64,000 nt of DNA. Source: Thiomicrorhabdus sp. (GTDB lineage Bacteria; Pseudomonadota; Gammaproteobacteria; Thiomicrospirales; Thiomicrospiraceae). Where the stretch lies: contig NZ_OY782562.1 in assembly GCF_963677875.1 (NCBI RefSeq), positions 124,001 to 188,000 of the forward strand. Direction: 5' to 3'. Below, piece by piece: positions 35,417 to 46,683 of this stretch. A program made the translations under genes and the position numbers. Every line of letters begins with the position of its first letter. The first letter of the stretch is position 1. The notes below the pieces were generated by a model. That model saw only the letters and a list, made by a program, of their open reading frames with translations. It was not told the origin of the DNA and did not search any database.

Positions 35417-36253
35417 TTAAAACAGATGCCATACTGGTTCGACAGTCGGCGGCAAGGGAGCCAGCCAGCCGAGATCGCGCCAGGAATGCTCTGGACGGTG
35501 AAAATCCGACCCGGCGGACGCATAAAGGCCGTAACGTCTGGCTCTGTCGGCCATCCCGATCATATCCGCGCTGGCTCTTGGCCGATTTACCACTTCAATC
35601 GCCTGACCACCGGCTTCGATAAAATCTTCGATCAGCAAGTTCAATTTACGACTGGTTAATTTGTACAATCCGGGATGGGCAATGACTGCAATGCCGCCGG
35701 CATTCCGTATCCAGCCAACGACATCCTGCAGATCGGGCCATTCCGCCTTGACATAGCCGATACGTCCTTTCTTTAAGAAACGATCAAACGCTTGTTGGGT
35801 ATTTTTAACTCTTCCTTCACGGATCAGCAATTCTGCAAAGTGTCCTCTGCCGACAACCCCATCGCCGACCAGCCTATCGAGTTTTTGCGGCATTTCGGGA
35901 AGATTGAAATGACGATGTTGCTGGAATTTTTCAAGCATGGCTTGCGCCCTTTCCTGTCGCTTTTGGCGGATTTGCGCCAGACCGGTTTGCAGCTCAATCT
36001 GCTGAACCTGAAAATTTAAGGCAACGATATGAATCGTTCGATCTTGCCATGTACAGGAAATTTCGACACCGGGAATCAAATTCAAAGCCGGCAGAGCCTC
36101 CGCTTCGCTTTGCAGAATCTCATAACCACGAGTGGTATCGTGATCGGTGATCGCCAGGCAATCGATCCGGCGTTCAAGCGCTCGCTGTAAAAGCTCACTA
36201 GGAGATAAGCTGCCGTCCGAGGCACTGGTGTGACAATGTAAATCCACTTTCAT
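35417..36253 (-). CDS. rnm: PHP-domain phosphoesterase (RNase AM, YciV/TrpH type)
   Basis: 278 residues of the polymerase-and-histidinol-phosphatase fold. Metal motifs are 'DLHCHTSASDG' (3-13), 'AITDHDT' (about 34-40), 'VIAHPGLYKLT' (about 195-205) and 'GSDFHRPEHSW' (about 252-262). The family removes nucleotides from the 5' ends of small RNAs and dephosphorylates 3',5'-bisphosphates. In E. coli it also lies beside yciO (rnm-yciO-rluB). Confidence 0.93.
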   Translation of the reverse strand: MKVDLHCHTSASDGSLSPSELLQRALERRIDCLAITDHDTTRGYEILQSEAEALPALNLIPGVEISCTWQDRTIHIVALNFQVQQIELQTGLAQIRQKRQERAQAMLEKFQQHRHFNLPEMPQKLDRLVGDGVVGRGHFAELLIREGRVKNTQQAFDRFLKKGRIGYVKAEWPDLQDVVGWIRNAGGIAVIAHPGLYKLTSRKLNLLIEDFIEAGGQAIEVVNRPRASADMIGMADRARRYGLYASAGSDFHRPEHSWRDLGWLAPLPPTVEPVWHLF

Positions 36254-36286
36254 CTAAAATTCTTGATCCTCGATTTTCGATTTTTA

Positions 36287-36340
36287 GGCGCCACGAGGCG
36301 ACGTTTTCAGCAACCATCTTGATGGTACCGACTAACCGCC
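36287..36340 (-). promoter_or_regulatory. Possible structured leader upstream of rnm
   Basis: In the 257-bp gap between rnm and divergent yciB. On the minus strand GGCG (36340-36337) can pair with CGCC (36300-36297), enclosing the hairpin ACCAT-CAAG-ATGGT (36326-36313), followed by a GGCGCC palindrome. It might be a 5'-UTR structure; I cannot match it to a known riboswitch class. Confidence 0.25.
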
Positions 36341-36510
36341 TTTGTACGCTTTCTGTTTAGGGATTATTTTAACAGCCCGGCGGATGTAATATCCAAGTGC
36401 GTTCATGCAACATTGATTAAAAAACACTGTAACTATCGGTTCGACGCTTTTATTCCGAATGAATCCCGGCTAGAATTTGGGCTTGAAAATTAACCTCAAA
36501 AGTCGTTTCC

Positions 36511-37098
36511 ATGAAATTTTTATTTGATTTTTTTCCAATTGTTCTCTTTTTCATCGCTTATAAAACCTACGATATTTACACTGCCACTGCCGTGATTATT
36601 GCCGCGACAGCCGTACAGGTCAGTTATGTGTATCTGAAACATCGCCGGGTTGAAAAAATGCACCTGATCACTTTGGCATTGATTGTGATTCTTGGCGGTT
36701 TGACTCTTGCATTGCAGGATGAGGCGTTTATTAAATGGAAACCGACCATCGTCAACTGGGGGTTTGCTCTGGTGTTTGCCGGCAGTCATTTCATTGGTCA
36801 GAAGCCAATCATCCAGCGCATGATGGATCAGGCCATTCATTTGCCTCAGGAGATCTGGTTCCGTCTGAGCTGGTTATGGGTCGCCTTCTTTATCCTGTCC
36901 GGTATCGTCAACCTGTACGTTGCCTACCAGTACGACACCGATACCTGGGTAAACTTCAAACTTTTCGGCCTGATGGGAATGACGCTGATCTTTATTCTTT
37001 TGCAGGGTTTATACATCAGCCGCTATTTACAGGAATCAGATTCCGAAGCCGAAGCGGAATCTCTGATTGAAAACGACGAAAAAGAACCTTCGAAATAA
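36511..37098 (+). CDS. yciB: Septation protein A family (YciB)
   Basis: A 195-residue inner-membrane protein with five to six helices. 'MKFLFDFFPIVLFFIAYK', 'YTATAVIIAATAVQVSYVYL' and 'GSHFIGQKPIIQRMM' are strong YciB signatures. It is involved in envelope integrity and interacts with elongation and division proteins. A yciI homologue follows after 31 bp, as in E. coli. It ends in an acidic tail. Confidence 0.95.
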   Translation: MKFLFDFFPIVLFFIAYKTYDIYTATAVIIAATAVQVSYVYLKHRRVEKMHLITLALIVILGGLTLALQDEAFIKWKPTIVNWGFALVFAGSHFIGQKPIIQRMMDQAIHLPQEIWFRLSWLWVAFFILSGIVNLYVAYQYDTDTWVNFKLFGLMGMTLIFILLQGLYISRYLQESDSEAEAESLIENDEKEPSK

Positions 37099-37129
37099 GG
37101 TTGTACCATTTTGAAATAAAAGGATTCAC

Positions 37130-37441
37130 ATGCTGTACTCAATTTTTGCACACGATGTCGCCGATAGCCTGCCCCTTCGTGTTGAAGCCAGGCCGGCTCA
37201 TATTGCCCGCCTGCAAGCACTCGATGAAGCTGGCCGTTTAATTCTTGCAGGACCGAACCCGGCAATCGACAGTATGGAGCCCGGGGAAAAAGGGTTTACC
37301 GGCAGTTTGATCGTGGCGGAATTCGATTCCCTTCAACAGGCTCAGGAATGGGCGAATCAGGACCCTTACATGGCCGCAGGCGTCTACAGCAAAGTGGAAG
37401 TAAAACCCTTTAAGCAGGTCTTTCCAAAAAGCGAAATTTAG
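37130..37441 (+). CDS. yciI: YciI family protein
   Basis: A 103-residue ferredoxin-like YCII domain starting '[17 protein letters not shown]', with the conserved Asp in '[20 protein letters not shown]' (His near 23) and '[20 protein letters not shown]'. The family contains putative enzymes of unknown substrate. AAAAGGA lies before the ATG. Next to yciB, as in enterobacteria. Confidence 0.93.
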   Translation: MLYSIFAHDVADSLPLRVEARPAHIARLQALDEAGRLILAGPNPAIDSMEPGEKGFTGSLIVAEFDSLQQAQEWANQDPYMAAGVYSKVEVKPFKQVFPKSEI

Positions 37442-37489
37442 GCTATTGTGAGAACTGTTTAATCGATTGTGCATCGCGGAGAATTATTC

Positions 37490-37951
37490 ATGTCCAACCT
37501 CGCCTATCTCATTCCGAAACGTCAGCAAAAAAGTGCCATGCGGGATATTGAACCTATGGAACTTATGGATACCGATTTCGTTCAGATTCCTCTTCTGGGA
37601 TGGACCTCCGCCGGTGATCCGGTTCAAATGGAGATGGATTACGAGACCGTATCAGTACCTTCCTGTCTGGCGAAAAAAGAGACTTTTGCCTTGAGAGTCA
37701 AGGGGTGTTCGATGGTCGACGAAAACATCCATGACGGCGATATCGTTATCATTGAGCGCAGTGCCTCCGCCGAAAACGGTGAATCGGTTGTGGTACGCAT
37801 CAACAATGAAGAAGTAACAATGAAACGCCTGTTCATCGAAAAAGACGGGGTTCGCCTGCAACCGGCCAACGAAGAGATGGAACCGATTTATCTGAAAAAC
37901 GAAAATATCGACATTCTTGGCATCGTGCGCGGAATCCTGCGCCAGCCCTGA
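37490..37951 (+). CDS. LexA/UmuD-like S24 serine protease lacking the DNA-binding domain
   Basis: 153 residues from the ATG at 37490, chosen for the GGAG 8 nt upstream. The C-domain has every LexA/UmuD element: scissile pair A41-G42 in 'IPLLGWTSAGDP', nucleophile S74 in 'VKGCSMVDENIHDGD', and general-base K112 in 'EEVTMKRL'. The 30-residue N-terminus is too short for LexA's winged helix. It could be a UmuD-type protein, but no umuC is adjacent. Cleavage on RecA filaments is inferred from the family. Confidence 0.88.
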   Translation: MSNLAYLIPKRQQKSAMRDIEPMELMDTDFVQIPLLGWTSAGDPVQMEMDYETVSVPSCLAKKETFALRVKGCSMVDENIHDGDIVIIERSASAENGESVVVRINNEEVTMKRLFIEKDGVRLQPANEEMEPIYLKNENIDILGIVRGILRQP

Positions 37952-38033
37952 CGAGTCTTCAATACTTTAACACCAATGACTCCGGCAGCGGCTTTGCGGC
38001 ACACGGACGGAGTATTGCCTTGCGGATTTCAAA

Positions 38034-38531
38034 ATGCATTCACAAATTCAACTGCTGATAACCGGCGGGACGCTCGATAAAGACTACCACCCGCAGCGAG
38101 GTGAGCTGTATTTCCCAGACTCCCATCTTGAAAAGATGCTCCAGCAAGCCAATTGCCGCCTGCCACTTCAATGCGAAGTTCTGATGCAGAAAGACAGCTT
38201 GGATATGGAGCCTGCGGACCGTACGCTGATTGCCGAAGCTTGTCTGAAAAGCGATGCGGCACAGATCGTGATCACCCACGGCACGGATACAATGGTCGAA
38301 ACGGCCTTGCACTTGCAGAACACACCAGCCTTGCGCGGAAAGACCATTGTTTTGACCGGAGCCATGCGCCCTTTTGCGCTTGGACATTCGGACGCACTGT
38401 TTAATCTCGGCAGCGCACTTTGTGCCGTCCAGCTTAAAAACGCCGGTGTCTACCTTTGCATGAACGGAAAAGTTTTCTCAGCCGATCATGTCACCAAAAA
38501 TCGTTCTCTCGGTGTTTTCGAGTCGATTTGA
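38034..38531 (+). CDS. Short asparaginase-domain protein (165 aa)
   Basis: Contains only the N-terminal asparaginase lobe: 'LLITGGTLDKDYHPQRGE' with the nucleophile Thr in 'TGGTLD' (about 10-15) and the second active-site motif 'HGTDTMVETALHL' (about 81-93). Normal L-asparaginases are about twice this length. A group of stand-alone short proteins like this exists in gammaproteobacteria, so it is probably intact rather than a fragment. Activity is uncertain. Confidence 0.82.
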   Translation: MHSQIQLLITGGTLDKDYHPQRGELYFPDSHLEKMLQQANCRLPLQCEVLMQKDSLDMEPADRTLIAEACLKSDAAQIVITHGTDTMVETALHLQNTPALRGKTIVLTGAMRPFALGHSDALFNLGSALCAVQLKNAGVYLCMNGKVFSADHVTKNRSLGVFESI

Positions 38532-38567
38532 CTCGGAAACCCACTTCCTTTTCGGCCATAAATTTCG

Positions 38568-39461
38568 ATGAATCTTGCCATTTTCTCCGCTTATCTGGGC
38601 GTTGTTTTAATTTGGACAACGACCCCTTTGGCTATTGTCTGGGGTGCGCAGGCGGACTGGTTTTTCGCCGTGGCAACCAGAACGCTGATTGCTGCGGTGA
38701 TTGCTTTGCCGATCCTGTTCTGGATCAGACCACAATGGCGCTGGCCGGGAATGCATCGCTGGCGGCTTTGGAGCTATGCAGCCCTGCCGGTATTCGGTGG
38801 TATGACGCTGATGTATTGGGCGGGACAGCACTTGAATTCCGGATGGATTGCCGTCATTTTTGCCTTAACGCCGATTATCACCGGACTTTTATCTCCCTGG
38901 TTGCTGACAGGCTATAAACTAACGACAGTGAAAATGCTGTCCGTGCTGATCAGTTTCAGTGGACTGGTTATAATTTTTCACTCGAATTTGCACGATTTTC
39001 AAAGCACTCAGTGGCTGGCGATTGCAGCAGCCTTACTTTCGGTTCTGATCCATTCGTTCGGAACTTTATTGGTTAAAAAACATGCAGATAAAGGCTCAAG
39101 TCTCGAATTTACCTTAGGGGCATTATGGATGAGTGTTGCCGGTCTTTTTCTCATATCGCAGATGCCGTGGATCGATTGGAGTCGACCAAACGATTTGTCT
39201 CGAATCGCTTTGGCAGCGATTGTTTATGCAGCTACCTTCGGTTCCCTGATCGGCTTTGTGCTTTATTACTACCTTTTGAAACGCATCGACGCGATGCGCC
39301 TGGCACTGATACCGGTAATCACGCCGGTATTTGCTTTGTTATTGGGACATTATTTGAATGGCGAGGCCCTGAATTCGCAAATTTTACTGGGCGCTGGGCT
39401 GGTTTTGGCTGGCTTACTGCTATTCGAAGGACGTTTCATCAGAAAAGAACGCCCTTATTGA
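38568..39461 (+). CDS. EamA/DMT family transporter
   Basis: 297 residues, ten membrane helices in two EamA repeats. 'YLGVVLIWTTTPLAIVWGAQ' begins the first and 'GFVLYYYLLKRIDAMRLAL' with 'PVFALLLGHYLNGE' marks the end of the second. A drug/metabolite exporter of unknown substrate. It converges with darP, leaving only 20 bp. Confidence 0.92.
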   Translation: MNLAIFSAYLGVVLIWTTTPLAIVWGAQADWFFAVATRTLIAAVIALPILFWIRPQWRWPGMHRWRLWSYAALPVFGGMTLMYWAGQHLNSGWIAVIFALTPIITGLLSPWLLTGYKLTTVKMLSVLISFSGLVIIFHSNLHDFQSTQWLAIAAALLSVLIHSFGTLLVKKHADKGSSLEFTLGALWMSVAGLFLISQMPWIDWSRPNDLSRIALAAIVYAATFGSLIGFVLYYYLLKRIDAMRLALIPVITPVFALLLGHYLNGEALNSQILLGAGLVLAGLLLFEGRFIRKERPY

Positions 39462-39481
39462 CGAGGTTCGAAACGGCCTGC

Positions 39482-42059
<2,578 letters not shown>

Positions 42060-42110
42060 TCAATTCTGTATCCCGGCTGCATTAAAAATGGAAAGACTTT
42101 TATGTGGCGC

Positions 42111-42923
42111 TTATTCGCCCTGTTCGAATTGCTCGGCTTTCTGCTGCATGGCCATTAAATCCGATTCTTTAACCAGATGGCGTTGCATGTCATAAATACG
42201 ACCGTTCAAGCGTTGCGATATTTTGCGGGCAATTAAAATAAAATCTTTCATCGCCTGAACCGAGTCGATACAGGTCGGCAATTCGAGAATCAGTGCGACA
42301 CCGGGCGAACTGTGCTGCTCCAACGGATCCGGTGGAAAAGTTCCAGGTTCCAGCATGTTGGCAACCTTAATGATTTCGTTGCCTTTACCATCTTCGCGGC
42401 AATAAATTGCTTTGCTGTGCGAATAACTCAAATCAACCGATTGCAAAGCATGATGCAACTGTTGCATTGAAAAATCCTGAGAACCTAGAACCAGCAGGAC
42501 AAACAATTCGCTCTGCTGTGCCGGTTTCGGTTCAGGCGGCAACTCGTTATTCAACTCCACCGGTTCCAGTCTGGCTTTCTGCGGTGCCTCTTCACGAAGA
42601 GTTATTTCCGGTTGCAATGTTTCGCTTTCTGGCAGATCAAAATCTTCTCCAAACGTCAGTGCCTGCTGATTCGGATCAATCTCCGGCAGTTCTTCCCCCA
42701 TCAGATGAAGTCTTTGTTCGGTTTTCTGAGAAACGGGTTCGTGAGGCTCGCCGAGGTTATTCAAGGCTTCGGAAGCTTCTTTTTTCGAGTCGACCGGTGT
42801 TTCGACGGACGACGACTGTTCGTGCGGTTTTTGTGAAGAGTGGTTTTTTCGCCGGCTTAGTAAATAAAGTACTAAGATTACGATGACCGCAAATACGACC
42901 AATACCTGCTGTAATTCATTCAT
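42111..42923 (-). CDS. zipA: Cell division protein ZipA
   Basis: Tethers FtsZ to the membrane. 270 residues: an N-terminal membrane helix (about 6-24, 'VLVVFAVIVILVLYLL') in the N-out orientation, an acidic Pro/Glu-rich linker (30-140) and a C-terminal FtsZ-binding domain (about 140-262). In many relatives smc precedes zipA; here a divergent sugar kinase lies upstream instead. Confidence 0.9.
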   Translation of the reverse strand: MNELQQVLVVFAVIVILVLYLLSRRKNHSSQKPHEQSSSVETPVDSKKEASEALNNLGEPHEPVSQKTEQRLHLMGEELPEIDPNQQALTFGEDFDLPESETLQPEITLREEAPQKARLEPVELNNELPPEPKPAQQSELFVLLVLGSQDFSMQQLHHALQSVDLSYSHSKAIYCREDGKGNEIIKVANMLEPGTFPPDPLEQHSSPGVALILELPTCIDSVQAMKDFILIARKISQRLNGRIYDMQRHLVKESDLMAMQQKAEQFEQGE

Positions 42924-43187
42924 TTGAACAGTCCTAAAATCTTGTTACAACACTGCAAAAAGAAAAGTGCATGAGTCTTTCTTCGCCTGCGGCAGCCTGT
43001 GCCCTCAAATACATCGCCGATTTTTTTAATCTGATTTTTCGTGCGACAAAGCGAAATACTTTAACGGGAAATTGTACCTTCATTGCTTTGATCATTTCCA
43101 CTTTCTTGGAAGAAATTTTGATCTTCAAACAGGATCAATCACTTATAATAATTTTCCTTTTTCATTGATCTCCCGGGCCCGAAAAAC

Positions 43188-44663
43188 ATGAATGCTTCGC
43201 CAAAGAAAACCCTATCGGTGCCAGCAGATGCTCGACAAGTTTTGGGGATCGACTTCGGTACATCCGGTGTTAGAGCCTGTCTGATCGAGCGACGAGTGGA
43301 CGCGCGCGCAACCTCGAAAGCCTCCTTTCCCGCCCCGAACCAGGATCGGATTCTAGCCAAGGTGCGGGCGAATTACGGACAAGGGGAACAGTGCCCCGAT
43401 ACCTGGCTGAGAGCCTTGGAGTCGGTTCTGAAATCCATGTTAGAAGAACACCCGCTTGATGCTCTCGACTTCATTGTTTGTGACGCCACTTCATCCAGCG
43501 TCCTTCTAACGGATGCCGCAAACCGACCTCTCAGCGAAACCATGATGTATTTCCGTCAAGATGCCACCGCCGAAGCCGAAGACGTTGACCGACTCCTAAG
43601 TCGCCAGAAAACCGAGAGCGCTGCCCAGGGTGCCGCCAGCACTCTATGCAAAGTACTTTATCTTTTAAAACAAACCGATAGCACCCTTTCTTCGGTATCA
43701 GCTTCGAGCTCTTTGCAGATTCGCCATCAGGTAGACATCATTAATTATGCCTTGTGCGGCTCGTCAAAAACCGATTATAACAACGCACTCAAACTGGGAT
43801 TTGATGCGCAAAGCATGCATTGGCCAGAGTGGATTTTGCAACTCTTGCGTCAACACCACCCATCGATTTCCCTGCCGGAAGTTGTGGAACCCGGAAGTAT
43901 TCTAGGCAAAATCTCCTCCCAATGGGTTGAGAATTTTTCCATTAATCCACATTGTAAAGTCTGTGCCGGAACGACCGATAGCATCGCCGGATTTCTGGCC
44001 TCCGGTGCTGAACGCATCGGCGATGCGGTGACCTCTCTCGGAACCACTCTGGCAGTAAAACTGCTCTCCTCCTGGCCGGTTTTTTCCAGCCGTTATGGCA
44101 TTTACAGCCACCGGCTTGGAAACCAGTGGTTGGTTGGCGGTGCCTCAAACACGGGAGGCAATAGCTTACTGGCACACTACTCTCTTGAAGAACTTACCCA
44201 GCTACTGCAGTCTATGCAAGCCGTTTACCAATTGCATTCCGAGAAATATGCTTTGGAATCTTTAATAAATTGCTTTAAATGCACTTTCAGCCTGAAAAAC
44301 CTTTATCCTCTGGCATCCAGCGGCGAACGTTTCCCGATTTCGGATCCGCAACTCCAACCCAGCTTACCGCCGGCACCGAGAGTCGCTCTGCAAGCTGCCT
44401 TGCAAAGCAAAGATCCTGAATTTCTGCGGGAACACTGCTGCTTTTTGTTCGGATTAATGTATGCTTTGGCAGACGTTGAGCGCATTGCTTACCTTCGCCT
44501 GGAAGAAATGGGAGCCTCTTCTCTGGAGACTCTTTTCAGTGTCGGCGGTGGAAATAAGAATATTCTCTGGACGGCTTTGCGTCACGAGCTGATTTCAGCC
44601 AGCCACAAGCCTGCCCGTAATCAGGACGCCGCTTATGGCGTAACCAGATTAATCAAGCTATGA
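43188..44663 (+). CDS. FGGY-family carbohydrate kinase, probably D-ribulose kinase
   Basis: 491 residues with the two-lobed actin-like ATPase fold. 'VLGIDFGTSGVRACLIE' (about 18-34) is phosphate-1, 'VCDATSSSVLLTD' resembles the catalytic region of the plant/cyanobacterial D-ribulose kinase branch, and 'GTTDSIAGFLASGAERIGDA' with 'SLGTTLAVKL' is the ATP-binding lobe. Phosphorylating D-ribulose would feed ribulose 5-phosphate to the Calvin cycle. A TATAAT at 43144-43149 is a possible -10 box. Confidence 0.8.
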   Translation: MNASPKKTLSVPADARQVLGIDFGTSGVRACLIERRVDARATSKASFPAPNQDRILAKVRANYGQGEQCPDTWLRALESVLKSMLEEHPLDALDFIVCDATSSSVLLTDAANRPLSETMMYFRQDATAEAEDVDRLLSRQKTESAAQGAASTLCKVLYLLKQTDSTLSSVSASSSLQIRHQVDIINYALCGSSKTDYNNALKLGFDAQSMHWPEWILQLLRQHHPSISLPEVVEPGSILGKISSQWVENFSINPHCKVCAGTTDSIAGFLASGAERIGDAVTSLGTTLAVKLLSSWPVFSSRYGIYSHRLGNQWLVGGASNTGGNSLLAHYSLEELTQLLQSMQAVYQLHSEKYALESLINCFKCTFSLKNLYPLASSGERFPISDPQLQPSLPPAPRVALQAALQSKDPEFLREHCCFLFGLMYALADVERIAYLRLEEMGASSLETLFSVGGGNKNILWTALRHELISASHKPARNQDAAYGVTRLIKL

Positions 44664-44735
44664 AGCTGAGAGAAAGAAGCCGGTGAAATGGCTGATTCTC
44701 CCTCAACCGATTTAAATAAAAAAGGAAAAACTTTA

Positions 44736-45089
44736 ATGTCAACTATTCATAACAGTCAGGAATTAATCGCAGCGCTGAAAGATGCACCGGTTGATTTTAA
44801 AACCGTCATGCAGGTTATTGATTCGGAATACGAATTTGCCCCGACAGCCTTCAAAAATGGAGAAACATTCAATGAAGCCGGCAGTAACAACGGTTCATGC
44901 AAGGTGTTTGCTTTTGGAGAGTTACATCAGCTTTCGGAACAGCAGACATTAAACGCTTTCGGAGATTTTTACTGCCAGGATGTGCTGCAACATCCTGAAA
45001 ACGAAGATCATCAAAACATCCGTAACTTTATGAGTTACGGCTGGAAAGGCATCGAGTTTTCCGGCACGGCACTGGTCAAAAAAGAATAA
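44736..45089 (+). CDS. HopJ family protein
   Basis: 117 residues. ATG 44736 is preferred because AAAGGA lies 9 nt upstream. 'APTAFKNGETFNEAGSNNGS', 'CKVFAFGELHQLSEQQTLN' and 'NIRNFMSYGWKGIEF' are the HopJ domain. The name derives from a Pseudomonas type III effector, but the family is widespread in free-living bacteria without such secretion, so a toxin role is unlikely. The function is unknown. It follows the sugar kinase by 72 bp. Confidence 0.9.
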   Translation: MSTIHNSQELIAALKDAPVDFKTVMQVIDSEYEFAPTAFKNGETFNEAGSNNGSCKVFAFGELHQLSEQQTLNAFGDFYCQDVLQHPENEDHQNIRNFMSYGWKGIEFSGTALVKKE

Positions 45090-45105
45090 ATCGCTTCAAG
45101 CAAAG

Positions 45106-45145
45106 AAAAACCCCGTTAAGAAAAGGAAACTTAACGGGGTTTTTC
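45106..45145. terminator. Bidirectional terminator between hopJ and cbbY
   Basis: AAAAACCCCGTTAAG (45106-45120) and CTTAACGGGGTTTTT (45130-45144) form a perfect 15-bp stem with a 9-nt loop. It serves both convergent genes. Confidence 0.96.
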
Positions 45146-45175
45146 TTTTAAGAATCAATAAAAAATCGTCTTAAA

Positions 45176-45940
45176 TCAATTGCCGGCATGTACTTTCTTG
45201 ACCAGTTCAAGATCAAGAAATTCATGCCCATGTGCATTGCCCGACAGAATTCGGAAAACATTCTCCGGCTCACCCATCTGATCCAAAACAAGATCCGCCG
45301 CGGAAAAATCATCGTCCTTGGTATACTCGTTAATGGTAATGATGGTTTTCAGATTGGCTGCAGTTGAGGATTTAATGCCGTTATCGGAATCCTCAAATGC
45401 GATACACTCTTCCGGTTTAAGGTTCATTTTCTCCATCGCCCAGAAATAGATGTCCGGCGCAGGTTTTTTGGCGGGGACAATGTCGCCGGCCGCAATCACT
45501 TCAAACCAGCTCTCCGAATCCGCGCCAAGTGTGTTTGTCAAAAGTGCCGTGACATTCGCCGGCGTGGTTGTGGTGACCACTGCCATGCGCATTTGGCGAT
45601 CGCGTGCCTCGTTAATCAAACGCTCGACGCCAGGACGCAACGGGATTTTACCTTCGGCCATCAGCTGTTTGTAAAATTCGGTTTTTGATGCGTGCAAGCC
45701 CTTGACGAATTCTTCAAAATCCTGCGGTTTTTCAAAAGTGGTATTGAAATTTTCCAGATAGTATTTGATGCGTTCTTTTCCACCGGTCACCGCCAGAAGT
45801 TCTCCGTACAGAGCTTCATCCCAGTTCCAGTCCAGACCGGCCGCTTCAAAAGCCATGTTAAAAGCCGGACGGTGGCCATCGCGTTCGGTATCCGCCAAAG
45901 TGCCGTCTACATCAAACAATAAAGCTTCAAGTTGAGCCAT
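45176..45940 (-). CDS. cbbY: CbbY-type HAD phosphatase (xylulose-1,5-bisphosphate phosphatase)
   Basis: 254 residues of HAD subfamily IA. The nucleophile is in 'LLFDVDGTLADTERDGHRPA' (Asp 10 and 12); 'AFNMAFEAAGLDWNWDEALY' and 'VTGGKERIKYY' are CbbY hallmarks; 'VVTTTTPANV' and 'EDSDNGIKSS' are motifs II and IV. In other autotrophs CbbY removes xylulose-1,5-bisphosphate, a misfire product that inhibits RuBisCO. RuBisCO is not in the window. Confidence 0.92.
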   Translation of the reverse strand: MAQLEALLFDVDGTLADTERDGHRPAFNMAFEAAGLDWNWDEALYGELLAVTGGKERIKYYLENFNTTFEKPQDFEEFVKGLHASKTEFYKQLMAEGKIPLRPGVERLINEARDRQMRMAVVTTTTPANVTALLTNTLGADSESWFEVIAAGDIVPAKKPAPDIYFWAMEKMNLKPEECIAFEDSDNGIKSSTAANLKTIITINEYTKDDDFSAADLVLDQMGEPENVFRILSGNAHGHEFLDLELVKKVHAGN

Positions 45941-46145
45941 GTGATTCCTCTTATCAATGTTTGCCGGTGACCATCCTGATAAATACGCTGAAAATCAACG
46001 CAGGCAACGGGCACCTATTTAAATTTTTTATGGTTGTAAGATGGCTATGCATTTTGCGGGATATGTATTGCAAATTCAAGCTTATAAGCATTAGGGTTAT
46101 TTAAGAACAACATAACAAATTTAAAAGTTACTTGAAAAATATCAC

Positions 46146-46174
46146 TTGTTGCGCGGTAGCAAACCTGATATAAA
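46146..46174 (+). promoter_or_regulatory. Sigma-70 promoter of dksA
   Basis: TTGTTG (46146-46151), a 17-bp spacer, TATAAA (46169-46174). It gives a leader of about 70 nt. The rest of the 314-bp gap (45941-46254) is AT-rich and shows no gene. Confidence 0.65.
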
Positions 46175-46254
46175 ACACGGTTATAAAAAGTTTGTACTCA
46201 ATAACAACAACAATTTTTTTCCTAACAAATAATAAAGAGTACAGGAGAGAGAAA

Positions 46255-46683
46255 ATGGAACTTCAAACTGACTTTATTGAAAACTACCCTCCCTATCAGC
46301 CTGCTGAGGGTGAAGAATATATGAGCCAGCAAATGCTGGAACACTTCAAAAACAAACTTTTGGCGTGGAAACAGCAACTGATTCAGGAAGCGAGCAGCAC
46401 GGTATCTCATTTGAAATCCGACTCTGACACACCGGCAGATCCAAATGACCGCGCTTCCCAGGAAGAAGAGTTTGCTTTGGAGTTACGCACACGCGACCGT
46501 GAGCGCAAATTGATTTCAAAAATCGATAAATCTCTTAAGGATATCGAAAACGGTGAATACGGCTTCTGTAAAATGAGCGGCGAAGAGATCGGCTTGGCGC
46601 GCATGGAAGCCCGTCCAACAGCGACTTTGACCGTTGAAATGAAGCGTAAACAGGAAATTCGCGAAAAACAAGGCGTTGCCTGA
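46255..46683 (+). CDS. dksA: DksA, RNA polymerase-binding transcription factor, cysteine-poor
   Basis: Works with ppGpp through the RNA polymerase secondary channel. ATG 46255 is chosen for the AGGAGAG just upstream, giving 142 residues. The coiled-coil tip has the required acids and Ala (D62, D65, A67 in 'DPNDRASQEEE'), and 'EFALELRTRDRERKLISKI' is typical. The zinc finger is degenerate: of four Cys only C105 remains ('FCKMSGEEIG' and 'TATLTVEMK', with S108, T126, M129). It is therefore probably zinc-independent. Confidence 0.95.
   Translation: MELQTDFIENYPPYQPAEGEEYMSQQMLEHFKNKLLAWKQQLIQEASSTVSHLKSDSDTPADPNDRASQEEEFALELRTRDRERKLISKIDKSLKDIENGEYGFCKMSGEEIGLARMEARPTATLTVEMKRKQEIREKQGVA

Noticed and set aside
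38034..38531. Short asparaginase gene as a truncated pseudogene
   Set aside because: It starts and stops cleanly, and no remnant of the C-terminal lobe lies in the 36 bp before the next gene; short stand-alone homologues are known.
42934..43128. 64-codon minus-strand frame upstream of zipA, where smc might be expected
   Set aside because: Basic, low-complexity sequence unlike Smc or any small protein I know; the gap is better read as a divergent promoter region.
44736..45089. HopJ as a type III secreted effector
   Set aside because: No secretion genes are nearby and the family is widespread in free-living bacteria; the name is historical.
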